Assembly: GCF_002964765.1 (NCBI RefSeq)
Contig: NZ_PQCF01000015.1
Span: 1-33,144 of the forward strand
Length of the DNA stretch: 33,144 nucleotides
Direction of reading: 5' to 3'
Source: Pseudoalteromonas sp. T1lg88
GTDB taxonomy: Bacteria > Pseudomonadota > Gammaproteobacteria > Enterobacterales > Alteromonadaceae
This document shows, one piece after another, positions 8,426 through 15,757 of this stretch (position 1 is the stretch's first letter; every line of letters starts with the position of its first letter). The notes under the pieces were generated by a model. That model searched no databases. It was not told the DNA's origin and saw only the letters and a list, made by a program, of their open reading frames with translations. The translations under genes were made by a program, and so were the position numbers.

Positions 8426-10495
8426 ATGACGCGCCACCCTCTTTCTCTCATTATTTTCAGTGTCTTATCAGCACCCAGCCTGGCGGCAACCAAGATGGAA
8501 ACCATTGAAGTGGTCGGTAGTTATTTCAATGATTACAAGGTCGATAGCGCCTCTGGCGCCATGCGTACCGACGCTTCGCTACTGGAAACCGCCCAATCGG
8601 TTACCGTGATCCCAGAAACCATAGTCAATGAGCAACTGGCCACTACTCTGGGTGAAGTGCTAAACAATGATGCCAGCCTGACCTCGGGCTCGAACCAGCG
8701 CAACCGGGAAACCTTTAATATGCGCGGCTTTAGCCTAAGCTCAGCGACCGGTTATCTGCGCGATGGCCACCAGCACTGGTCACATTACCAACAGCCCATT
8801 GAGATCCTAGAGCGTGTTGAAGTGATCAAAGGCCCGGCGAGCATTTTGTATGGCCAGTCCGGCCCTGGCGGTCTGGTTAACATGGTCACCAAAAAGCCTA
8901 CCGCGAATCGCTTTGTTAATGTCAGTGCCGATGTCGATCAACATGGTTCGACACGTTTTATGCTCGACGCCAGCTCGGCACTCAATGATGATGAAACACT
9001 GCGCGGACGCGGTATTGTGGTTAAGCAAGATGTGAACTTCTGGCGTGACTATGCCAACGGCGATGAGCGTGAGCGCGATCGTTTCCTCGGCGCCTTAGTC
9101 CTTGATTACGACCTCAGCGACGACACCCTGATCCGCGTTCACTATGATCGCACCGACGATAAAACCGGTCTCGACACCGGTGCCTGGCTAGATTCGCAAG
9201 GCAAGGTCATCGGCGATGACAAAACCATTTACGATTTCTCCTGGGCCTTCACCGATATCGTGGTAGAAAACTTAGGCCTGGATGTGCGCACCTATCTCAA
9301 CGATTACTGGCAACTGAGACTGGGTTATAACGAACAAACCTTTGAGCGCCAGCGCTTTGAGTCGGCGCCACGTAAACCCAGTGACTACCAAGTCGGTGAC
9401 AGCTATAACTCACGCCCCTATGATCGTTTTGACGATTGGCAATTTACCACCGCCTATATCGACTTTATTGGTGACTTCCAGCTAGCGGGCATGCAACATC
9501 AGCTACTGATCGGCGCCAACAGCCTAGACTATTACTATGGCCAGCTGCGCACCAGCGCCGACGCCATAGATTATATCCCCGGCCAAAGCGAGCCAAGCCG
9601 CCCGGATATCAGTTATACAAGCGATACCAGCCTTTCGAGTGACGAGTATGACTACTATGGCATCTATATTCAGGATTTGATCACCTTTAATCCGCAGTGG
9701 CAACTGTCGCTAGGCGGTCGCTATGACAAACAGAATAAAGAAGGGGCAAATAACGAATCTGTCTTGCCTAAGGTCGGTGTGCTGTATCACCCGAACGACA
9801 ATGCTACCCTGTATGTCAGCTATTCTGAGGGTTTTGAGCCACAGAGCTCAGAGCGCCTGATCAACGAAAGTGATAAAAATCACAATATGAAACTCGACGC
9901 CGTCACCTCAGAGCAAATGGAGATAGGCGCCAAATGGCAACTGTTCGATGAGCGCCTGCTGCTTACCGGTGCACTCTTTGATATTAGTAAAAAAGGCACC
10001 CTGGTCAGCGAGTTGGTCGATCACCCGGATTACGACACCATCACCACACAGGTAGGTGAGCAGCGCCATAAGGGTATTGAATTAGCCGCCCAAGGCGCCG
10101 TAAGCGATCGTTTCTTTGTTATGGCCTCAAGCATGTATCTGGATGCCAACTATGAACGTGACGAAGACTTGGAAGGGAAAACCCCGGCAGATGCACCGAA
10201 ATGGTCGGCCTCATTATGGTCACGCTATGAAGTCACCGAGGCCTTAGCGCTTAATGCCGGACTCTTCTATACCGGCAAACGCTTTGCAGACAGCGATAAC
10301 CAGATAGAAAAAGACGCCTATACCCGAGTCGACGTCGGTGCGACTTATGCCATCAAGCTTGCCGGCAATGACGTCGATCTGCGTTTAAATATCGAAAACC
10401 TTTTCGACACCGAGTACCTGGCTGGCGGTGGCACCAATAACGTGACCATAGGTGAAGGCACCAACTTCCGCCTCGCCGCTCAGTTTAGCTTCTAA
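8426..10495 (+). CDS. TonB-dependent siderophore receptor
   Basis: Outer-membrane, TonB/ExbBD-energised receptor for ferric siderophores. The 689 residues include a signal peptide (about 1-20, ending SLA), a TonB-box-like METIEVVG (24-31), a plug domain (about 50-160, with FNMRGFSL, RVEVIKGPASILYGQ and GGLVNMVTKKP) and a 22-strand beta-barrel region ending in FRLAAQFSF with the usual terminal Phe. These are hallmarks of the ferrichrome/FpvA-like receptor family; no N-terminal signalling (STN) domain is present, so it is a transporter rather than a transducer. The start ATG 8426 has AGGA at 8413-8416. There are no biosynthesis or ABC-transporter genes nearby, which suggests uptake of a siderophore made elsewhere (inference). 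The specific substrate cannot be read from the sequence. Confidence 0.93.
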   Translation: MTRHPLSLIIFSVLSAPSLAATKMETIEVVGSYFNDYKVDSASGAMRTDASLLETAQSVTVIPETIVNEQLATTLGEVLNNDASLTSGSNQRNRETFNMRGFSLSSATGYLRDGHQHWSHYQQPIEILERVEVIKGPASILYGQSGPGGLVNMVTKKPTANRFVNVSADVDQHGSTRFMLDASSALNDDETLRGRGIVVKQDVNFWRDYANGDERERDRFLGALVLDYDLSDDTLIRVHYDRTDDKTGLDTGAWLDSQGKVIGDDKTIYDFSWAFTDIVVENLGLDVRTYLNDYWQLRLGYNEQTFERQRFESAPRKPSDYQVGDSYNSRPYDRFDDWQFTTAYIDFIGDFQLAGMQHQLLIGANSLDYYYGQLRTSADAIDYIPGQSEPSRPDISYTSDTSLSSDEYDYYGIYIQDLITFNPQWQLSLGGRYDKQNKEGANNESVLPKVGVLYHPNDNATLYVSYSEGFEPQSSERLINESDKNHNMKLDAVTSEQMEIGAKWQLFDERLLLTGALFDISKKGTLVSELVDHPDYDTITTQVGEQRHKGIELAAQGAVSDRFFVMASSMYLDANYERDEDLEGKTPADAPKWSASLWSRYEVTEALALNAGLFYTGKRFADSDNQIEKDAYTRVDVGATYAIKLAGNDVDLRLNIENLFDTEYLAGGGTNNVTIGEGTNFRLAAQFSF

Positions 10496-10503
10496 CTAGC
10501 CTG

Positions 10504-10527
10504 AAAAAGCCCGGCATTTGCCGGGCT
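10504..10527. terminator. Terminator shared by the receptor and the DUF808 gene
   Basis: Perfect 8-bp stem AGCCCGGC (10508-10515) / GCCGGGCT (10520-10527), 4-base loop. On the minus strand it is followed by a T-run and terminates the DUF808 gene well. On the plus strand the tail is GACTTCTTT, a weaker U-tract for the receptor. Confidence 0.82.
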
Positions 10528-10544
10528 GACTTCTTTAGGATTTA

Positions 10545-11438
10545 TCACTTTTTCAGCTGCTTGAATAAATGCAGGGCGATTACGACCACAAATCCAGCCA
10601 GTAACCCAACCAGGCCATTGGCGCCGTTAACGACCAAGGCCTCAACCACCCCACCGTATTGACCGGCCACCTCACCCCAGTGACCAATAAGATGATGCAA
10701 CGGCGCGATACCATGCACCAATATGCCGCCACCCACTAGAAACATGGCTATAGTCCCCAATACCGCCAGCGCCTTCATCAACCAGGGTGCTAAGGTCAGC
10801 AAAAATCGTCCCATTGCACGACTGATGGCGCTTTTAGCAGCAACGCCGCGCTGCAACAGATATAAACCAGCATCATCCAGTTTCACTATACCGGCCACTA
10901 AACCGTAGACACCCACAGTCATCACCACGGCTATTATCGACAGCACAGACACCTGATGGATAAAACTGGCGGTAGCAACCGTGCCAAGGGAGATCACGAT
11001 AATTTCCGCGGAAAGAATAAAGTCGGTGCGTATCGCCCCCTTAATTTTTTCCTTTTCTGCTTCCGGAGTCAGCGGCTCAGCCAGGGCCGGATGCTCCGGC
11101 TGTTCTTCCTTGCCGTGAGCCAGCTTTTCCGCGCCCTCAAAACACAGGAATAAACCACCTAGCATCAACAAGGGTGTGATCAGCCAGGGAATAAAGGCGC
11201 TAATAAGCAGCGCCGCCGGCACCAGGATAGCTTTATTCAGCATGGAGCCTTTAGCCACGGCCCAGACCACGGGTAACTCCCTATCGGCGTTCACCCCGGA
11301 AACCTGCTGCGCATTAAGGGCCAGGTCGTCCCCCAGCACCCCGGCGGTTTTTTTGGTCGCCACCTTACTCATGGTAGCAATGTCGTCCAACAGAGCGGTG
11401 ATGTCATCAAGAAGAGTCAATAAGCTTGCGCCAGCCAT
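10545..11438 (-). CDS. DUF808 family inner-membrane protein (YedI-like)
   Basis: A multi-spanning membrane protein of the DUF808/YedI family, whose function is not established. The 297 residues begin [20 protein letters not shown], matching E. coli YedI ([20 protein letters not shown]), and keep [20 protein letters not shown] and the [12 protein letters not shown] block. Hydrophobic segments lie around 70-100, 145-190, 205-240 and 265-292, separated by a charged Glu/Lys-rich loop near 110-135. I chose ATG 11438 over the in-frame ATG at 11444 because AAAGGA directly abuts the upstream ATG but is properly spaced from the inner one, and because the family starts there. It is divergent from the MliC-like gene. 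Confidence 0.9.
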   Translation of the reverse strand: MAGASLLTLLDDITALLDDIATMSKVATKKTAGVLGDDLALNAQQVSGVNADRELPVVWAVAKGSMLNKAILVPAALLISAFIPWLITPLLMLGGLFLCFEGAEKLAHGKEEQPEHPALAEPLTPEAEKEKIKGAIRTDFILSAEIIVISLGTVATASFIHQVSVLSIIAVVMTVGVYGLVAGIVKLDDAGLYLLQRGVAAKSAISRAMGRFLLTLAPWLMKALAVLGTIAMFLVGGGILVHGIAPLHHLIGHWGEVAGQYGGVVEALVVNGANGLVGLLAGFVVVIALHLFKQLKK

Positions 11439-11520
11439 GGGCATTCCTTTAGCAGTGTTAAATGTGCCTTGTTAAGCTAATACGCTACACTGACGTTGTC
11501 CACAATTGCGGAGAAAAACA

Positions 11521-11826
11521 ATGACTAAGGGACTGTTTTTGGCAATACCCGCAGCTCTGATACTCAGCGCCTGCAATGAACTGCCCAAAACCCAGGAAGG
11601 CAATGCGGCCATAAACTACCGCTGTGATTCGGGAGCCATATTCAGTGTTCGCTTTGACGCCGAGCGCGCTATTCTGACTTTGAGCCAGGCTACTCACACC
11701 CTGATTGGCGAGCGTGCCGCCTCCGGCGCAAAATACAGCAATGAGGAACTCACCTTTTGGGGCAAGGGTGATAACAGCATACTGATGCTCAACGACGAAA
11801 CCTGGCAGTGCCAGCGCAGTGATTGA
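11521..11826 (+). CDS. MliC/PliC-like lysozyme-inhibitor lipoprotein
   Basis: A 101-residue predicted lipoprotein with a short signal peptide and lipobox LSAC (Cys18). The mature part resembles the MliC/PliC family, inhibitors of C-type lysozyme: a YRCDSG..F.V start, the AASGAKYS motif, W.KGD.S.L, and a late Cys (WQC) that would pair with the first to form the family disulfide. In this family the SGxxY motif enters the lysozyme active site; here Ser and Tyr are both present. Start ATG 11521 has CGGAG 7 bases upstream; an upstream TTG frame is unlikely. The gene ends 59 bases before ubiD. Function is inferred from motifs only. Confidence 0.8.
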   Translation: MTKGLFLAIPAALILSACNELPKTQEGNAAINYRCDSGAIFSVRFDAERAILTLSQATHTLIGERAASGAKYSNEELTFWGKGDNSILMLNDETWQCQRSD

Positions 11827-11848
11827 TCGCTTTTGCGTCGCCATCAAG

Positions 11849-11854
11849 TATAAT
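11849..11854 (+). promoter_or_regulatory. Candidate -10 box for ubiD
   Basis: A perfect TATAAT followed by GCGG lies 31 bases before the ubiD start, in the gap after the MliC-like gene. The -35 is poor (best candidate TTGATC at 11823-11828 with a long 20-base spacer), so this is tentative. Confidence 0.38.
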
Positions 11855-11885
11855 GCGGCAAACACCCGAGGCTTACAGAGGCGTA

Positions 11886-13352
11886 ATGAAATACAAAGAC
11901 TTAAGAGACTTTATCGCGTTGCTTGAAAAGCGCGGCGAGCTCAAGCGGATCAGCCAGCCCATTAGTACCCATTTGGAAATGACCGAAATTGCCGATCGCA
12001 CCTTACGTGCCAAGGGCCCGGCCTTACTATTTGAGAACCCGGTCGGCTATGATATCCCGGTGCTTGCAAATCTCTTCGGTACGCCAGAGCGCGTGGCTTT
12101 GGGCATGGGTCAGGAGAATGTCGAAGCGTTGCGCGAAGTAGGTCAGTTACTCGCCTTTTTAAAAGAGCCCGAGCCACCTAAAGGCATTAAGGAAGCGCTG
12201 GGACAGATCCCGGTATTTAAACAAGTCCTCAATATGCCCGCCAAGGAAGTGAAAAAAGCCCCCTGTCAGCAGGTAGTGCTCAGCGGCGATGAGGTCGACC
12301 TGACCAAACTGCCCATTCAACATTGTTGGCCCGGCGATGCAGCCCCGCTTATTACCTGGGGTCTGACGGTTACTAAAGGGCCCTATAAAAAGCGCCAGAA
12401 TCTGGGCATTTACCGCCAGCAACTACTTGGTAAAAACAAGATCATTATGCGCTGGTTATCGCACCGTGGTGGTGCCTTAGACTTTCAAGAATGGTGTAAG
12501 GAAAACCCGGGTGAGCCCTATCCGGTTTCCGTTGCCCTAGGTGCCGATCCAGCCACCATTTTAGGTGCGGTTACGCCCGTGCCGGATACCTTAAGCGAAT
12601 ATGCCTTTGCCGGTTTGTTGCGTGGCAGCAAAACCGAAGTGGTGAAATCCATATCCAATGATCTACAGGTGCCCGCCAGTGCGGAAATCGTGCTTGAGGG
12701 TTATATAGCTCAAGATGAGCTGGCGCCAGAAGGCCCGTATGGCGACCACACCGGCTATTACAATGAAGTGGATGATTTTCCGGTGATGACGGTGACCCAT
12801 ATTACCCATCGCGAAAACCCTATTTATCACAGCACCTATACCGGCCGCCCACCCGATGAGCCGGCCATTCTAGGCGTGGCTCTGAACGAAGTATTTGTGC
12901 CTATTTTGCAAAAGCAGTTCCCGGAAATCGTTGACTTCTACTTGCCGCCGGAAGGCTGTTCGTATCGCATGGCGGTGGTAACCATGAAGAAGCAATATCC
13001 TGGCCATGCAAAACGGGTGATGATGGGCGTGTGGTCCTTCCTGCGCCAGTTTATGTACACCAAGTTTGTGATCGTCTGTGATGATGACGTTAATGCCCGC
13101 GACTGGAATGACGTGATCTGGGCCATAACCACACGTATGGACCCGGCACGCGATACCACCTTGGTAGAAAATACCCCTATCGACTACCTGGATTTTGCCT
13201 CGCCGGTTTCCGGCCTGGGCTCCAAAATGGGTATGGACGCAACCAACAAATGGCCCGGTGAAACCGACCGCGAATGGGGCGAGCCCATAGTGATGGATGA
13301 AGCCACCAAGCAAAGAGTCGATGAAATATGGGACTCCCTGGGCATAGACTAA
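11886..13352 (+). CDS. ubiD: 4-hydroxy-3-polyprenylbenzoate decarboxylase UbiD
   Basis: UbiD removes the carboxylate from 3-polyprenyl-4-hydroxybenzoate in ubiquinone synthesis, using prenylated FMN supplied by UbiX. The 488-residue product aligns with E. coli UbiD (497 aa) along its length: [20 protein letters not shown] at the start, [12 protein letters not shown] and QNLGIYRQQ (about 155-180), [10 protein letters not shown] (188-197), and the [12 protein letters not shown] segment (282-293) near the prFMN site. Start ATG 11886 follows AGAGG with short spacing and matches the E. coli MKYNDLRDF region; the frame stays open further upstream but overlaps the previous gene. fre follows after 61 bases, the same pair as in E. 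coli. Confidence 0.97.
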   Translation: MKYKDLRDFIALLEKRGELKRISQPISTHLEMTEIADRTLRAKGPALLFENPVGYDIPVLANLFGTPERVALGMGQENVEALREVGQLLAFLKEPEPPKGIKEALGQIPVFKQVLNMPAKEVKKAPCQQVVLSGDEVDLTKLPIQHCWPGDAAPLITWGLTVTKGPYKKRQNLGIYRQQLLGKNKIIMRWLSHRGGALDFQEWCKENPGEPYPVSVALGADPATILGAVTPVPDTLSEYAFAGLLRGSKTEVVKSISNDLQVPASAEIVLEGYIAQDELAPEGPYGDHTGYYNEVDDFPVMTVTHITHRENPIYHSTYTGRPPDEPAILGVALNEVFVPILQKQFPEIVDFYLPPEGCSYRMAVVTMKKQYPGHAKRVMMGVWSFLRQFMYTKFVIVCDDDVNARDWNDVIWAITTRMDPARDTTLVENTPIDYLDFASPVSGLGSKMGMDATNKWPGETDREWGEPIVMDEATKQRVDEIWDSLGID

Positions 13353-13413
13353 GTGCCTGTTAATTGGCCTTCTATGGTAGGCTAGCAGTTAAGAGTTAGA
13401 AGCAAGGTAAAAC

Positions 13414-14127
13414 ATGCAAACATTACAAGCGAACGTGCAAAGTATTTCGCCACTCACAGAATTCGTTTACAAGGTTATTTTGACGCCCAACGAAGCGGCT
13501 CAATTTGAAGCGGGTCATTATTGCCAACTGGTACTAGGAGAAAAGGACAAGCGCGCATTTTCAATCGCCAGCCGCCCCAGCCAGCAGCATGAAATCGAAT
13601 TGCATATTGGCGCCTCGGGTGCAGACTCCTACGCCATGCAGGCGCTTGAGCACCTGAAAGAGCATCTTGCCAATGGCACTCAGGCAACGCTCGAAGTGGG
13701 CCTGGGTGTATCTCAGCTACGTCTTGATTGCGACCGTCCACTGGTTCTTTTGGCGGGAGGCACCGGCTTCTCCTATGTTAAGTCGATGGCCGACCATTTG
13801 GCCGAAGTTGGCTGCGATCGCCCGGTATTTTTCTACTGGGGTGTAAAGCATGAAGATGCCCTTTACGCCAAAGAAGAAATGGAAGCCTGGGCAGCCAGTA
13901 ACTCGCATTTCACCTTTATCCCGGTGGTCGAGCAACCACAGGGGCAGTGGCATGGCCACACCGGCTTAGTACATCAGGCGGTGATGAAAGACATAGTGTC
14001 GTTAGAACCCTACACAATTTATATGGCCGGACGTTTCGACATGATAGGTGCGGTACGCGATGACTTTATCGAGCACGGTGCCCTGCGCGAGCATATGTAT
14101 GCGGATGCCTTTGCCTTTATCAAATAA
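13414..14127 (+). CDS. fre: NAD(P)H-flavin reductase Fre
   Basis: Fre reduces free riboflavin, FMN or FAD with NAD(P)H and releases reduced flavin for other reactions (iron reduction, activation of ribonucleotide reductase, flavin-dependent enzymes). The 237 residues match E. coli Fre (233 aa). Visible motifs: RAFSIAS (47-53, the RxxS flavin-binding motif), IELHIGAS (61-68), GGTGFSY (115-121, nicotinamide-binding) and the C-terminal DAFAFIK. AAGGT precedes the ATG. It is close behind ubiD; reduced flavin is needed to make the UbiD cofactor, which may explain the lasting pairing (inference). A LuxG-type reductase is the closest alternative; no lux genes are present. Confidence 0.93.
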   Translation: MQTLQANVQSISPLTEFVYKVILTPNEAAQFEAGHYCQLVLGEKDKRAFSIASRPSQQHEIELHIGASGADSYAMQALEHLKEHLANGTQATLEVGLGVSQLRLDCDRPLVLLAGGTGFSYVKSMADHLAEVGCDRPVFFYWGVKHEDALYAKEEMEAWAASNSHFTFIPVVEQPQGQWHGHTGLVHQAVMKDIVSLEPYTIYMAGRFDMIGAVRDDFIEHGALREHMYADAFAFIK

Positions 14128-14155
14128 GGTTGAGCAGAGTTTAGCTTAGTTAATT

Positions 14156-14185
14156 GAAAAGAGGCCCAGGCCTCTTTTCTGTTTT
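14156..14185 (+). terminator. Rho-independent terminator after fre
   Basis: GAAAAGAGGC and its complement form a stem of about 10 bp (14156-14165 with 14170-14179) around a 4-base CCAG loop, followed by TGTTTTTC. It lies 28 bases past the fre stop. Confidence 0.82.
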
Positions 14186-14243
14186 TCAGAACACATCAAT
14201 AGTTTTAATTCATTTTACCTATCAATTAACCAACCCTAGACTA

Positions 14244-14265
14244 CTCCTATCAACCACGATAGGAG
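14244..14265 (+). promoter_or_regulatory. Hairpin occluding the ribosome binding site of the CBS-domain gene
   Basis: Perfect 8-bp inverted repeat CTCCTATC (14244-14251) / GATAGGAG (14258-14265) with a 6-base loop AACCAC. The 3' arm contains the AGGAG Shine-Dalgarno site located 7 bases before ATG 14273, so folding would hide it. It could act as a translational switch or as a dyad operator. No riboswitch family is recognised. Confidence 0.6.
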
Positions 14266-14272
14266 TGCGACC

Positions 14273-14686
14273 ATGTTAAATATCAAAGTCTCAGATATTA
14301 TTAAGCGAACCTTTTTATCCATCAGCCCAGATCTTGAGCTCACCGCAGCGATTGATTTACTGCTTAAACATCAGGTGATTGGTGCTCCGGTGATCGATGA
14401 TTCGGGAAAGTTATTGGGTTATTTATCGGAGCAAGACTGCTTGGCGCCGCTGACCACCAACAGCTACTTTTGTGATGGCCGTATCCAGGTGCGTGAGGTG
14501 ATGAGCCAGGATGTGCTTACCTGCCAACTCGACGACTCTTTACTTGATTTAGCCGCGCGCATGCGCCGTCACAATCTACCCAAGCGTTATCCAGTTATTG
14601 ACCAAGGGAAAGTTATTGGCATGGCCGAGCGCTCGCAGGTGTTACAAGCGCTCTCACAAAGTTACCGCAGCTGCAGCGCTGCCTGA
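14273..14686 (+). CDS. Two-CBS-domain protein
   Basis: A 137-residue protein consisting almost only of a pair of CBS domains (about 7-57 and 75-127), a Bateman module. Typical features are VSDIIKRTFLSISPD, IGAPVIDDSGKLLGYLSEQD, REVMSQDVLTCQLDDSL and RYPVIDQGKVIGMAER. Such modules usually bind adenine nucleotides (AMP, ATP, SAM) and act as energy or ligand sensors; no enzymatic or DNA-binding domain is attached. ATG 14273 has AGGAG at good spacing, but that site lies in a perfect hairpin. The stop at 14686 directly abuts the convergent adenosine deaminase stop at 14687. A link between adenine-nucleotide sensing and adenosine deaminase next door is suggestive only. Confidence 0.9.
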   Translation: MLNIKVSDIIKRTFLSISPDLELTAAIDLLLKHQVIGAPVIDDSGKLLGYLSEQDCLAPLTTNSYFCDGRIQVREVMSQDVLTCQLDDSLLDLAARMRRHNLPKRYPVIDQGKVIGMAERSQVLQALSQSYRSCSAA

Positions 14687-15694
14687 TTATGCTTCGCGAG
14701 CGGCCGCTTTTGCTTTTAAAGCGGCTTTATCGCCATCGCTTAAGTAAGCGATTTCTAACGCATTGGCCTGAGCCAGCTCGATATCTTCCTTGCTCAAGCC
14801 AGCTTGATAAGCCGCATGTTGATATTCGTTGTCAAGCTCTATGCCCTGCACCGCCGGATCATCGGTATTAATCGATGCCAAGATGCCGTGCTCAAGGAAG
14901 CGCTTGAGTGGATGGGTGTGAATATCGGCAACCGTACTGGTAAGCACATTGCTGGTCAGGCAAGACTCAATACCAATGCGGTTATCACGCAGGTAATCCA
15001 TTAATTTAGGATCCTGGATAGCATTGACGCCGTGACCGATACGATCGGCTCCCAAGCCTTCTATGGCCTGCCAGATGCTGCTCGAATCCTGCGCCTCACC
15101 GGCATGCACTGTGGCACGCAGGTCGGCCTTATGCACCTGTTTAAAGTGGTCTACAAACAAGTCGCCGGGAAAGCCCAGCTCATCACCGGCTAAATCAACC
15201 GCCACCATCTGTTCTTTAAAGGCCAAAATGGCCTCCAGCTCTTGCTGACATTTTTGTTGTCCGAAGGTACGCGACATAATGCCAATCAGGTTTACCTTGA
15301 TGTCGTGCTCACGCACGGCGCTATGAATACCATCGACCACGGCTTCAACCACGCCTTGTGGATGCAGGTTATGACTCATCGCCATGTAGTAGGGACTAAA
15401 GCGCAGCTCAGTGTAGTCTATGCCTTGGGCCACGGCATCCTCGACATTTTCTATGGCAATGCGACGACAGGCGTCGTAATCCCCTAACACCTTTACACCC
15501 CAGTCGAGCTTTTCTAAAAAAGCCATCAGGTCAGGGGCTATCTCAACGACCTGTACATGCGGACGCAAGGATTCAAGATCGTCACCTGGGAGCTGTATAT
15601 TGAACTGTCGGCCCAACTCGAGAATGGTAGTGGCGCGCACATTGCCGTCTAAATGGCGATGCAGGTCGAGTAAAGGTAGTTGGCGATTGATCAT
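14687..15694 (-). CDS. add: Adenosine deaminase
   Basis: Zinc enzyme converting adenosine (and deoxyadenosine) to inosine in purine salvage. The 335 residues match E. coli Add (333 aa). Metal and catalytic residues are visible: HRH (His12, His14), HAGE (His197, Glu200), GHG (His221) and NTDDP (Asp278, Asp279). I chose ATG 15694 ([18 protein letters not shown]) because a GGGGG patch lies 5 bases upstream; ATG 15697 is an adjacent alternative, and the upstream in-frame ATGs lack support. It follows the hem-linked kinase gene by 63 bases and has its own likely promoter. Its stop codon touches that of the convergent CBS gene. Confidence 0.95.
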   Translation of the reverse strand: MINRQLPLLDLHRHLDGNVRATTILELGRQFNIQLPGDDLESLRPHVQVVEIAPDLMAFLEKLDWGVKVLGDYDACRRIAIENVEDAVAQGIDYTELRFSPYYMAMSHNLHPQGVVEAVVDGIHSAVREHDIKVNLIGIMSRTFGQQKCQQELEAILAFKEQMVAVDLAGDELGFPGDLFVDHFKQVHKADLRATVHAGEAQDSSSIWQAIEGLGADRIGHGVNAIQDPKLMDYLRDNRIGIESCLTSNVLTSTVADIHTHPLKRFLEHGILASINTDDPAVQGIELDNEYQHAAYQAGLSKEDIELAQANALEIAYLSDGDKAALKAKAAAREA

Positions 15695-15728
15695 CATGAC
15701 CCCCAAGTGTGTAGATAAAATTGCGCGC

Positions 15729-15756
15729 ATCATACGCATATGCACAATAAATTCAA
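15729..15756 (-). promoter_or_regulatory. Candidate add promoter
   Basis: On the minus strand, -35 TTGAAT (15751-15756), 16-base spacer, -10 TATGAT (15729-15734), 35 bases before the add start. The -35 abuts the stop codon of the preceding kinase gene. This suggests that add is transcribed independently of the hem gene train. Confidence 0.45.
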
Positions 15757-15757
15757 G

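Noticed and set aside
12870..13313. A 147-codon minus-strand frame inside ubiD
   Set aside because: It is antisense to a perfectly conserved ubiD; the predicted peptide is His/Gly-rich without any family motif, typical of shadow frames in GC-balanced genes.
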